Positions 7,171 to 14,655 of a stretch of DNA of 15,236 nt are shown here, piece after piece. The position numbers and the translations under genes are program-made. Each line of letters starts with the position of its first letter. Positions within the stretch are counted from its first letter, which is position 1. Origin of the DNA: CAZADA01 sp964524065 (lineage in GTDB: Bacteria > Pseudomonadota > Alphaproteobacteria > Caulobacterales > Maricaulaceae); NCBI GenBank assembly GCA_964524065.1, contig CAZGCB010000069.1, positions 1-15,236 on the forward strand, read 5' to 3'. The notes beneath the pieces are model-generated. The model was not told where the DNA came from. It worked only from the letters and a program-made list of their open reading frames with translations, and searched no databases.

Positions 7171-7910
7171 GCCCCTTCCTCCGCCAAGACGACCGCGCGC
7201 ACAGGCGCGCCGCGGCGATTGCGCCGGCGGAGAATGGCGGTCCGCACGCGCAGCAGCACCAGGCCCACAAAGCCGGCTTTATATCCGATGGCGCTCAACA
7301 CCAAAGGCCAGAAGAACGCCGCGTCCATCGCCGTGCCGCTGAGGCGGTTGCTGGCGGGTTGGTGCAAACTCCACCACCAGTCCACCGAGAATTTCACAAT
7401 GGGCAGGTTCACCGCTCCCACTAGACAAAGGATGGCCGCCGCCACCGCGGCCTGACGCTCATCCTCCAGCGCGGCGCGCAGAGCCAGATAGCCCAAAAAC
7501 GTCAGAAACAGCACAAGCATGGAAGTCAGGCGCGCATCCCAGACCCACCACGCGCCCCATGTGGGATGCGCCCAAATCATGCCGGTGGCGAGGGTTATGG
7601 CGGCTAGCCCCGCCCCGAGCGGCGCCGCGGCTTTGGCCGCCTCGTCCGCCACCGGATGGCGCCACACATAATACGCGAGACTGGCGACCGCCATGAAGGC
7701 GTAGGCCATCATCGCCAAGGATGCGGCCGGCACATGCACAAACATGATCCGCGCCAACTCGCCCTGATCGCGCTCCGCCGGGCTCGCCAGCAGACCGAGG
7801 CCCCACCCCGCAGGAAGGGCGATGGCGGCGATGGCGGCGGCCGTCACCCCCAGCGGGCCCGACAGGCGCCAGAACCGCTCTGGGTTCGCAAAATATGACA
7901 ACATAGCCAT
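7167..7910 (-). CDS. ccmC: Haem exporter protein CcmC
   Basis: Polytopic inner-membrane protein that presents haem to the chaperone CcmE in system I cytochrome c maturation. It shows six hydrophobic segments and the tryptophan-rich WWD signature TWGAWWVWDARLTS on the periplasmic side. Candidate axial haem ligands are H59 (in MFVHVPAA) and H183 (in WWWSLHQPAS). From the ATG at 7910 the protein has 247 residues, and these two His fall almost exactly where the known E. coli CcmC His ligands do (60 and 184), which is why I prefer this start over the longer frame opening at 8015. Another ATG at 7904 is possible. The genes usually before it, ccmA and ccmB, are absent here: upstream is an unrelated + strand cluster. 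Confidence 0.93.
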   Translation of the reverse strand: MAMLSYFANPERFWRLSGPLGVTAAAIAAIALPAGWGLGLLASPAERDQGELARIMFVHVPAASLAMMAYAFMAVASLAYYVWRHPVADEAAKAAAPLGAGLAAITLATGMIWAHPTWGAWWVWDARLTSMLVLFLTFLGYLALRAALEDERQAAVAAAILCLVGAVNLPIVKFSVDWWWSLHQPASNRLSGTAMDAAFFWPLVLSAIGYKAGFVGLVLLRVRTAILRRRNRRGAPVRAVVLAEEGA

Positions 7911-8146
7911 GACATACGCAGCCTGGCGCGCCACGACAATGGCGCGGCTCGTCGCACCTGCGGACGCCGCCGCGATGGGCCATTGTGACGTGGAATCCAC
8001 GCGCGCTCTATTCAACCTGAGATTTTATAAATTGCGACGCTTTGCGCGCCCGGTTTGGTTGACTCACCTGGCCCGGCGCCTTTTGGTGAATGCGTCTTAC
8101 TTCAGCGCGTTCGTGCGCTGTCTGCTCCCAGTCGCCGGAGGACAAA

Positions 8147-8764
8147 ATGCGTTTTCACATGATCAGCGCGTGCGCCGCTGTCTTGGCTGTCGCTGCGTGC
8201 GCCAGCAACGGATCCGATGGGCCCCAAACGCCGGAGCGCGCGGCGCTCACGAGCTCGCTGCCGCAATGGGTCGCCAACCCAACGTCTGTGGATGGCTTCA
8301 GCGAAACCATCGCCGCCACCAGCTGCGTGCAGTCCAGCGGCAACTTCCAAGCTGACAAGTCGGCTGTCACCGCCTCCGCCATCGCTGAGCTGGCGCGGGT
8401 GGCGAATGTCCGCGCCACCACGGCGATCCAAGACACGCTGCGTCGCAACGAAGAATCCCGCGCAACGGGCGGCGCTGCGACGACCCAATCCAACGTGTCG
8501 CGTGAAACGGTGGAAGCCACCGAATTGTTCTCCGCCACCAACATTGTCGGCGCTCGCAGCCACAACATCGACTATGTCGAGTTGAATGGCGGCCCGCACA
8601 TGTGCGCGATGTATTATGTCGATGAAGAGCGCAAAGCTGAGATCGAACAGCGCGTGCAAGACGAATTGCGTCGTTTGGGCGCGTTCTTTGACGAAGACGT
8701 TTTGAACGAAACCCTGTTCAAAGCTGATGAGCAAGAGCGCCTGCGCACTCTCATCGACCAATAA
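8147..8764 (+). CDS. LPP20-like lipoprotein (first copy)
   Basis: Predicted outer-membrane lipoprotein of 205 residues. The signal peptide is short and ends in the lipobox VAAC (C18), followed by ASNGSDG, without an inner-membrane-retention Asp at +2. The mature part starts with LPQWVANP, then an Ala-rich region with SAIAELARVANVRATTAI, VSRETVE, and NIVGAR near the end of the domain, a pattern like the LPP20/FlgP lipoproteins. The last 40 residues are highly charged and helical. The start is fixed by a strong CGGAGGAC ribosome site at 8136-8143 and by the signal peptide; the upstream ATG at 8090 would spoil it. It is followed at once by its own terminator. The second lipoprotein at 10085 looks like a distant paralogue. 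The family call is moderate; the function is unknown. Confidence 0.8.
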   Translation: MRFHMISACAAVLAVAACASNGSDGPQTPERAALTSSLPQWVANPTSVDGFSETIAATSCVQSSGNFQADKSAVTASAIAELARVANVRATTAIQDTLRRNEESRATGGAATTQSNVSRETVEATELFSATNIVGARSHNIDYVELNGGPHMCAMYYVDEERKAEIEQRVQDELRRLGAFFDEDVLNETLFKADEQERLRTLIDQ

Positions 8765-8769
8765 TCGGC

Positions 8770-8801
8770 AAACGGGCCAGTCTCCCGAGGCTGGCCCGTT
8801 T
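8770..8801 (+). terminator. Intrinsic terminator after the first LPP20-like lipoprotein gene
   Basis: A perfect 11-bp stem, aaacgggccag with ctggcccgttt, encloses a 10-base loop, six bases after the lipoprotein stop. The right arm ends in three Ts followed by ccgttta, so it has an A/T-flanked shape and may work in both directions. It separates this gene from the transglycosylase gene. Confidence 0.8.
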
Positions 8802-8852
8802 CCGTTTATGCCCCGTCCTCGTGACGCACGACACATGAATGGGAAACGCCCC

Positions 8853-10082
8853 ATGCCCGTCTCTGCGCCTGGCCGCCTCTCTCGCCGCCGACTTTGCGCC
8901 TGGGGCGCAACGGCGTTCACGGGGGCGGCGTTATCCGCCCTTCCCGCTTTCGCCCGCCAAGACGATGACGACGACATGACCGCGGCGGAGCGCGCCGCGG
9001 CGCGCCGTGATGCATTGCGCCAGGCCGCCGAGACCCGCCGCCAAGGCGCCGACGGCATGCGCGCGGAGTATCGCGCCTACGCCGATGCCCTGCGCCAATC
9101 CTTCGCGGATTACCGCAACCAATTGCGTGAGCGCTGGGGCGCGCGGGAAGGACGCCTGCCGGGCAAAACAACGTTGGTGGAATATGGATCGGATCTGTCG
9201 AGCCGCCGGCGTGTGGACTTCGCCAATGGGCGCGCCGGCGGGTCTGTTCTGATTGGAGCCGATGAAGATCCGCGGTCGGACGCTGTGCGCCAGCGCTTAG
9301 CCGGCGAAATCGCCGGGCTGCTGCGCGACGGCGCGGACTCCCGGCCGATGGCCGATATCGCACAAAGTCCGGACGCTGCGGAGCGCGAGGGACCGGCCGT
9401 GTTGGACGGCCAAGTGGATTTGGGCGGCCGGAGCCCGGACGCCTTCGCCGCAGCCGTTGCGGCGCGCCGCTTGCGCGTGCAGCCCGTGGAGGGCGCAGAC
9501 GGCGTGAAGCGCCAAGTGGTCAGCGTGGACTTCGACCTCGCTCCCGATCATGTTGCGCGCCGCGCCGCCCGCTATGAAAACTTGGTGAATGACAACGCCA
9601 AGCGTTTCTCCGTCCAAACGCCGTTGATTTGGGCCATCATGGAAACTGAAAGCGCCTTTCAACCGCGCGCCAAGTCCCCGATTCCTGCCTTTGGCCTTAT
9701 GCAGTTGGTTCCCACCAGCGGCGCGTTGGACGCGTATGAATTTGTGTATGGCGAGCCCCGACTGGTCACCGACACGTATCTGTATGACCCGGCTCAAAAT
9801 GTTGAACTCGGGACGGCTTATCTGCGCTTGGTCTATGACCGGTATTTGCGCTGGGTCGAAAACGACCGCACCCGCCTGTGGGCGACGGTGGCGTCTTACA
9901 ACACCGGGTCCGGCAATGTCCGCAAGGCTTTTGGGCGTGATGTCAGTTCCGCCTCTCGCGCCATCAATGCGATGAGCCCGGAGGAAGCTTTCGCCCATAT
10001 GCGGCGGCGCTTGCCATACCAAGAAACGCGGGACTACATCGTAAAAGTTCGGGATAAATCAGAAACATATGGTGGGATCTAA
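8853..10082 (+). CDS. MltC-like murein lytic transglycosylase with Tat-type signal
   Basis: Periplasmic peptidoglycan lytic transglycosylase. From the ATG at 8853 (GGGAA seven bases upstream) it has 409 residues. The N-terminus carries SRRRLCA (10-16) and a hydrophobic stretch ending LPAFA at about 34, a probable twin-arginine signal without a lipobox, unlike E. coli MltC, which is a lipoprotein. The mature protein opens with an acidic QDDDDD. An MltC N-terminal-like domain (DUF3393 type) covers about 70-190. The SLT catalytic domain covers about 245-400: WAIMETESAF with catalytic Glu in ES (about E266), PAFGLMQLVPTSGA, DPAQNVELGTAYL and SYNTGSGNV. All SLT family 1 motifs are intact. Other starts at 8835 and 8727 are possible; 8727 would run through the terminator. 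It is followed after two bases by the next lipoprotein gene. Confidence 0.88.
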   Translation: MPVSAPGRLSRRRLCAWGATAFTGAALSALPAFARQDDDDDMTAAERAAARRDALRQAAETRRQGADGMRAEYRAYADALRQSFADYRNQLRERWGAREGRLPGKTTLVEYGSDLSSRRRVDFANGRAGGSVLIGADEDPRSDAVRQRLAGEIAGLLRDGADSRPMADIAQSPDAAEREGPAVLDGQVDLGGRSPDAFAAAVAARRLRVQPVEGADGVKRQVVSVDFDLAPDHVARRAARYENLVNDNAKRFSVQTPLIWAIMETESAFQPRAKSPIPAFGLMQLVPTSGALDAYEFVYGEPRLVTDTYLYDPAQNVELGTAYLRLVYDRYLRWVENDRTRLWATVASYNTGSGNVRKAFGRDVSSASRAINAMSPEEAFAHMRRRLPYQETRDYIVKVRDKSETYGGI

Positions 10083-10084
10083 CC

Positions 10085-11233
10085 ATGGGCTGTTCGGCCT
10101 TCGAGATGTGTGACACCCATCGTTCGCGAGCGGATCGGAGCTCTGGAGCGGTGTTTTTGGGACGGAGTCCACTGCGCGCGCGCGCAGCGGGGATCTGCGC
10201 GCTGGGCGCGGTCAGCTTGGCGCTGGCGGCGTGCGCCAGCGGGCCAACCTTAGCGCCCGAAGACTTACCGGAGATATCGGGGGGCTTTGTCCAGGCCAGC
10301 GCGCCCGAATGGTGCTTGGGCGAATCCCGCGGTGATGTGATTTCCGCATGCGCCTCGCAGAGCATCCGCACCGCTGGCGGACGTGGCCAGGCGAAAGCCG
10401 CCGCCACCGAAATGGCGTTCACCGCCGTCGCACGGCAACTGGAAGCCCGCGTGACTTCGGAGCTCACCACACGCCAGCGCACCGAAAGCTTTGGCGGCCG
10501 CTCACAAGTGTCGCGCACGATCATTGAAAAAGCGGTCATCTCCGTGGAGGACCTGCCCATTATCGGCCTGCGCGAGGCGCGCAGCAGCGTCGGCGATGCC
10601 GGCGCATCGGTGTATGTTCTGGCCGAGTTGGACCGTCGCGCGTCAGAGCGCGAGATTCTTCGCGCCATCGTGGATACCGATACGCGCATCGCACAGCTCG
10701 CCCCGTCGCTTGAAACGCGCGATCGTCTCACACGGGCCAGGGCGCTCTATCCGGCTTTCGCGCTGCAGGCGCGGCGGTTGGAGTTGGATCGCCAGTTGGC
10801 GCTGGTGGGCATCGCCACCAAGCGTGTGGCGCGCCCGAACGGGGTCGATACTGTCCTCAATAGCGCGGTTGAAACGCTGGACACCTTGTCCATCGGGCTC
10901 GCGCCGCAAGGCGGCAACGCAGAAGCGCTCCGGCGCGACTTGCGCGAGGCGTTGCGCAAAGAGGGCGGTTTACGGCTGCAGGACGCTGACGACGCCGACG
11001 TCGTCATCGACTTTGCGGTTCAATCTTCGGAGAATTACGAATCCACGGCTCGGATTTACACCGTTACGGCGGATGTGACCGGGACAATCCGTGACCGTAG
11101 CGGCCGTAATATCGGCGGCTTCCAACATGCAACACGCGGTTTCGGACCGAGCGTCGAAGCCGCGCGTCGATCGATTTCGGCGGAGTTGGCCGAAAAAATG
11201 GCGCAGGACATGACGGATGCAATTTTGGGGTGA
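10085..11233 (+). CDS. LPP20-like lipoprotein (second, longer copy)
   Basis: Predicted outer-membrane lipoprotein with lipobox LAAC. From the ATG at 10085 the lipidated Cys is C50, a very long leader. An in-frame GTG at 10151 would place it at C28, a normal signal peptide, and may be the real start; both have plausible ribosome sites. The mature N-terminal half is LPP20-like: APEWCLGES, an Ala-rich AKAAATEMAFTAVARQLEAR, SQVSRTIIEKAV, GLREAR and VYVLAELDRR. The C-terminal 110 residues form a second domain with VVIDFAV, YTVTADVTGTIRDRSG and GGFQHATRGFG, of a FlgO/CsgG-like alpha/beta look, though I cannot name it firmly. It starts two bases after the transglycosylase stop, so the two are probably translated together. 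Confidence 0.78.
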   Translation: MGCSAFEMCDTHRSRADRSSGAVFLGRSPLRARAAGICALGAVSLALAACASGPTLAPEDLPEISGGFVQASAPEWCLGESRGDVISACASQSIRTAGGRGQAKAAATEMAFTAVARQLEARVTSELTTRQRTESFGGRSQVSRTIIEKAVISVEDLPIIGLREARSSVGDAGASVYVLAELDRRASEREILRAIVDTDTRIAQLAPSLETRDRLTRARALYPAFALQARRLELDRQLALVGIATKRVARPNGVDTVLNSAVETLDTLSIGLAPQGGNAEALRRDLREALRKEGGLRLQDADDADVVIDFAVQSSENYESTARIYTVTADVTGTIRDRSGRNIGGFQHATRGFGPSVEAARRSISAELAEKMAQDMTDAILG

Positions 11234-11297
11234 TCCGTCGAGTTTCGCGCTATAGGTGTGTCGTCTTTGGGCTGTGATGACCAAGAAGGGGTTTCAA

Positions 11298-12422
11298 ATG
11301 TCAACGCGTTTTGGGCTTAACGCATTGTGTATAGGGGCGATCATCCTGGCCGCCAGTCTTGTGGCCGGCTGCGCCACCACCGCCACCACAACGGTGACGC
11401 GCAAACCAATTGATCCGCTGATGGCGCAACTTTACGAGATCGGGCTGAACGAGAACCGCACCATCCGTATCGCGGTCGCTAATTTTGACGGTGCATCGAC
11501 GGCGGCGTCGCTGCGCGCAGGCGTGGAGAGCGCCCTCACCAGCGCTACAGGCCCCGCGGGTCAGCCGGTGTTCACCGTGGTTGAAGTGCAGAACCAAGCT
11601 CAGATCGAGCGCCAATTGGGCCGCCAGCTGAGCGGCTTGACTGACCCGAGCACGGCTGTGGAATTGGGACGTCTCATCAACGCGGAAGCGCTGGTGTACG
11701 CCAATGTCGGCGCTTACGGGGTTCGGTCCGAAAACACGACGCAAATTCGGAACCGATGCGTCAGCCGCGATGCGGAAAACAACTGTACGCAACGTCAGCA
11801 ATATCGCGTGCTGTGCACGGAGCGGACCGCTGAGGTCGCGCTGACCGCGCGGGTGGTCAGCCTCCGCACCGGCCGCATTTTGATGTCGAAGCCGTTTAGC
11901 GACGACAAGCGCGCGACGCAGTGTGAAGACGCCGGAGCTCGGGCCGGAAGCGGGGTCGGAACGGCCGAAGATTTGCTGAACACGGTCGCTGGCGGTTTGC
12001 AGTTGTTCTCCGGGACGCGGTCCGATGCCGACCTTCTCAGGGGCCCGTACAACAACGTCATGTCGGAGCTGATGAAGCACGCCGCCCCGTGGAAGCAACA
12101 AATTCGGGTCGCGTTCAAGGTGGATGGCGCCAATCTGACCCCAGATCAAAAAATGCGGATGGAAGGGGCCATTAAGTTCATTCAAGAAGGGCAAGTGGAT
12201 GTGGGCTGTGAGCGCATCTTTGCCCTCGCCAACCGCGCCCGCGACTTCGACCTGCAATACAATGTCGGGGTGTGCCACCAGCTGAATGGCAATCTCGAGG
12301 ATGCGCTGTCGGTGATGGACGCGTTGCAGCGCGCCTTGCCTGCGCCGGATCGCGATGTTTCAAACCGGATTGAGGAGTTGCGGGAACTGCTCAAGGAAAG
12401 CGATACGGGCGGCAGCGCCTAG
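11298..12422 (+). CDS. CsgG-like outer-membrane lipoprotein with Cys-rich insertion and TPR-like tail
   Basis: Predicted lipoprotein of 374 residues; start chosen at 11298 because of the AAGAAGGGG site seven bases upstream and the signal peptide ending LVAGC (C25). A CsgG-like domain covers about 50-200: IRIAVANFDG, FTVVEVQNQAQIERQLGRQ, LGRLINAEALVYANVGAY and VALTARVVSLRTGRIL. CsgG proteins form secretion pores in curli systems, while relatives act as envelope assembly factors, so a pore is not implied. Cys residues 154, 163, 173 and 209 lie in an insertion, and 304 and 326 in the tail, suggesting disulfides. The last 75 residues (CERIFALANRARDFDLQYNV, then a second helical pair) resemble TPR repeats. 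It follows the second LPP20-like gene by 64 bases and ends at a terminator. No csgA-like curlin is visible. Confidence 0.8.
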   Translation: MSTRFGLNALCIGAIILAASLVAGCATTATTTVTRKPIDPLMAQLYEIGLNENRTIRIAVANFDGASTAASLRAGVESALTSATGPAGQPVFTVVEVQNQAQIERQLGRQLSGLTDPSTAVELGRLINAEALVYANVGAYGVRSENTTQIRNRCVSRDAENNCTQRQQYRVLCTERTAEVALTARVVSLRTGRILMSKPFSDDKRATQCEDAGARAGSGVGTAEDLLNTVAGGLQLFSGTRSDADLLRGPYNNVMSELMKHAAPWKQQIRVAFKVDGANLTPDQKMRMEGAIKFIQEGQVDVGCERIFALANRARDFDLQYNVGVCHQLNGNLEDALSVMDALQRALPAPDRDVSNRIEELRELLKESDTGGSA

Positions 12423-12728
12423 ACGTCTCGTACCGACCATTGCGCCTGACACATCAGGCGCGCGGCACAATTTGGGCGGCGGTGTTGGAGCCGCCGCCCT
12501 CTTTGTCAGCCTTCGTGACGTGTCGCGGCAGCGTAGCCTCCACGCTGGGCCTGGGCACAGTGCGCATGAGCCGATGGGCGCAAGGCCCGTGCTCAACACC
12601 AACGGGCCTGTCAGGTCTGGTGCGATGCACCTCCCGCATGCGGCAAAGACCGACGCCGGAGGAACCGCTGTGCTATTCTCCTGCCCGCCGAAGGTTGCAA
12701 GCCCAAGGCCGGTTTTGAGGAGATCCCC
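12423..12728. other. 306-base gene-free stretch
   Basis: It holds the terminator of the CsgG-like gene at 12474-12505, then a second stem-loop at 12583-12609 (aggcccgt with acgggcct, 11-base loop) that has no T tract. The end carries the ribosome site GAGGAGA for the small membrane protein. Short open frames here have no ribosome site or recognisable content. Confidence 0.6.
12474..12505 (+). terminator. Intrinsic terminator of the envelope cluster
   Basis: A perfect 9-bp GC stem, gggcggcgg with ccgccgccc, has an 8-base loop and is followed by tctttg. It lies 51 bases after the CsgG-like stop. The T run is short but the stem is very stable, so it probably ends the 8853-12422 transcript. Confidence 0.75.
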
Positions 12729-13025
12729 ATGGCGCGACACCCTGGCGTCCTGCTGTCCATCATCGCAGCCATCGTGGTGGTCGTGGGTGGAGCGGCGGTG
12801 TTCCTGCACTCTTGGACCGCTCTGGGGGAGGTTCCGATGTCCTTCCATGGCTGGCTCGCGCTCAGCCTGGGCGTGGGAGTTTCCGTCGCCCTCGGCGCGG
12901 GACTGACGACGCTGGTGGTGATCAGCCGCCGCCGCGGCTTTGACGAGCAGGTCAGCCCCGCCGCTCTCACCGGCGAACGCGCCGATCCACCACGTGACAC
13001 CAAGCCCCCTGCTCCGGACGACTAG
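12729..13025 (+). CDS. Small two-helix membrane protein
   Basis: I do not recognise this 98-residue protein. It has two hydrophobic segments at about 7-27 and 42-66 joined by a short loop, then RRR, a positive-inside stop, and a hydrophilic Pro/Asp-rich cytoplasmic tail ending KPPAPDD. Both termini are probably cytoplasmic. A good ribosome site (GAGGAGA) lies seven to eight bases before the ATG. It converges on fpr and the two stops share the bases CTAG, so the transcripts must overlap. No catalytic motif is visible. Confidence 0.75.
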   Translation: MARHPGVLLSIIAAIVVVVGGAAVFLHSWTALGEVPMSFHGWLALSLGVGVSVALGAGLTTLVVISRRRGFDEQVSPAALTGERADPPRDTKPPAPDD

Positions 13026-13828
13026 CCGACAAAAGCACGTTCGACCACAAACGCGTCCGGAGCGGCGTTGGAGCCCTCTTGGAAGCCGCGTTCCTCCAAC
13101 ATGCGACGCATATCGGCGATCAGCCCAATGGACCCGCACAGCATGACGCGATCCACCGCGGGATCCAGGGGCGGCACGCCGAGAGCCCGGAACAAACCGC
13201 CATCCTCGATGAGTCGGGTGATACGCCCCTGCAACACGCCGGCGGCCGGCTCCTCGCGCGTCACGCTTTTGACGTGGACCAGCTTCGCTTGCGCCTCCTC
13301 CCCCACCAGCGGGTCGGCTTTGGCGGCCGCCACAATGTCATCGCCATAGGCCAGCTCAGCGGCTTCGCGGCAGGTGTGCGTCAACACCACCTGCTGATAA
13401 CGCTCATAGGTGTCCGGATCCCGGATCAGGCTGGCGAACGGGGCGATGCCGGTGCCGGTGGACACGAGATAGAGCCGCTCGCCCGGCAGGAGCGCGTCCA
13501 ACACCAAAGTGCCCGTGGGCTTGCGCCCGAGCAGCACCGCATCGCCGGTCTGAATCGTTTGCAGACGCGAGGTCAGCGGCCCGTCTTGAACCTTGATGGA
13601 GTAAAAATCCAAGCCCTCATCATAATGCGGGCTGGCCACAGAATAAGCGCGCAGCAACGGTTTGCCGTCGACCTCCAGGCCGAGCATCACAAACTCGCCG
13701 GAGCGAAAGCGAAAAGCGTCCGGTCGGGTCAGGCGAAACCGAAACAGCCGATCTGTATAATGATGGACGTCCAGCACCGTTTCTTGGGTGGGCGCGTTTG
13801 GGTTTGCAGGCTTCTTGTCAGTCAGCAC
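13022..13828 (-). CDS. fpr: Ferredoxin--NADP(+) reductase
   Basis: FAD flavoenzyme that moves electrons between NADPH and ferredoxin or flavodoxin in the cytoplasm, often part of oxidative-stress defence and Fe-S or radical SAM enzyme support. The 268-residue length fits bacterial subclass FPRs. FAD binding is shown by RAYSVASP (60-67), a GPLTSRLQ segment near 83, and STGTGIAPF (123-131). NADP binding is shown by VMLCGS and the Cys/Gly motif in the last quarter. The C-terminus, VERAFVG, is the short tail after the aromatic residue typical of this group. The start is GTG at 13828, supported by AAGGA six bases upstream. It converges on the small membrane protein with a four-base stop overlap. 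Confidence 0.93.
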   Translation of the reverse strand: MLTDKKPANPNAPTQETVLDVHHYTDRLFRFRLTRPDAFRFRSGEFVMLGLEVDGKPLLRAYSVASPHYDEGLDFYSIKVQDGPLTSRLQTIQTGDAVLLGRKPTGTLVLDALLPGERLYLVSTGTGIAPFASLIRDPDTYERYQQVVLTHTCREAAELAYGDDIVAAAKADPLVGEEAQAKLVHVKSVTREEPAAGVLQGRITRLIEDGGLFRALGVPPLDPAVDRVMLCGSIGLIADMRRMLEERGFQEGSNAAPDAFVVERAFVG

Positions 13829-14121
13829 GGGTAATCCTTCGACGCGAGAGGCGCGCCTGGCACAGCGCGGCCCAATACCCCGTCATATAGGAACACCTGC
13901 GTCCCCAAAGCCAGCGTGGGCGTTCACAAATCCTTCAGAGGCGCGGCCGCGCGCCGTTTATGGCCACAGCCGCACCGCCAGCGCCCTTCTGAGGCGATGC
14001 GCCGCCCAGCCTACGCTCGCATGACGCGAACTGTTAATCTTTTGGTGAGAAATCGCGCATCAAACTGACACAAGTCCGCCACAGAGCCGACACAAAGAGA
14101 CACAAACCGGAGCCATCGTCC

Positions 14122-14541
14122 ATGAACGACTGTTCGCCCATGTATCCGCCGGGGCCGCGCGCCCTTCTCCTGGACGGACATGAAGGACGATCATTCAGTT
14201 TGGCCGCGCTGCTGGCTCCCCTGACCCACACCATTACAGTCACGCGTACCGCGGAAGAGGCCTTGGAAGCGGCGCATCTGCAGCACTTTGATTTCGCCGT
14301 CATCGCTGTGGATGGCGACATCCATGACACCGCGCGCGCCATGGCCGCACTGCGTCTGATGCATGCCGGCGGCGAACGCCGGCCTTTGCCGATCATCACC
14401 CTCGGCGCGGCGAACGATAACGCTCCCGCGGGCGACAGACGCCTTTGCGAACCTTTGCGTGTTCGTGCTGTGGAGGCGGCCGTGAGCGCGTGTCTGCAGC
14501 CCAGCGCCCCGCAACACACGCCGGACTCACGACACCGCTAA
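14122..14541 (+). CDS. Degenerate response-regulator receiver-like protein
   Basis: Single-domain protein of 139 residues with the alternating beta/alpha layout of a CheY-type receiver: RALLLDGHE (13-21) as strand 1 with the first acidic residue, TAEEALEAAHLQHFDFAVIA as helix 2 and strand 3, and RPLPIITLGA (87-96) as strand 4. The phosphorylation machinery looks broken. The expected phospho-acceptor position after DFAVI is Ala62, with D64 and D66 two and four residues later; the Thr/Ser of strand 4 is replaced by Gly95; and the invariant Lys-Pro is E110-P111. If real it is likely a phosphorylation-independent pseudo-receiver. There is no output domain. A GGAG site lies before the ATG. The assignment rests on pattern only, so moderate confidence. 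Confidence 0.6.
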   Translation: MNDCSPMYPPGPRALLLDGHEGRSFSLAALLAPLTHTITVTRTAEEALEAAHLQHFDFAVIAVDGDIHDTARAMAALRLMHAGGERRPLPIITLGAANDNAPAGDRRLCEPLRVRAVEAAVSACLQPSAPQHTPDSRHR

Positions 14542-14655
14542 ACGCGCCGCGCGATGCAGCCCTCAGCCGCTATGCGGCGCGCCCTGACGCCCCGCCTGGC
14601 GTGCGCGGCATCTTGCGCTCGTCGTCTGGAGACGATACCCACTGCGATCCGCAGC

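Noticed and set aside
14038..14055. Possible second CtrA site, TTAA-N7-GTGA, upstream of the receiver-like gene
   Set aside because: Only the first half matches; the second half (gtga) departs from TTAA at two positions, which is too weak to call.
14034..14519. Minus-strand frame of 161 codons opposite the receiver-like gene
   Set aside because: No ribosome site or motif; the + strand frame has both a site and a receiver-like pattern.
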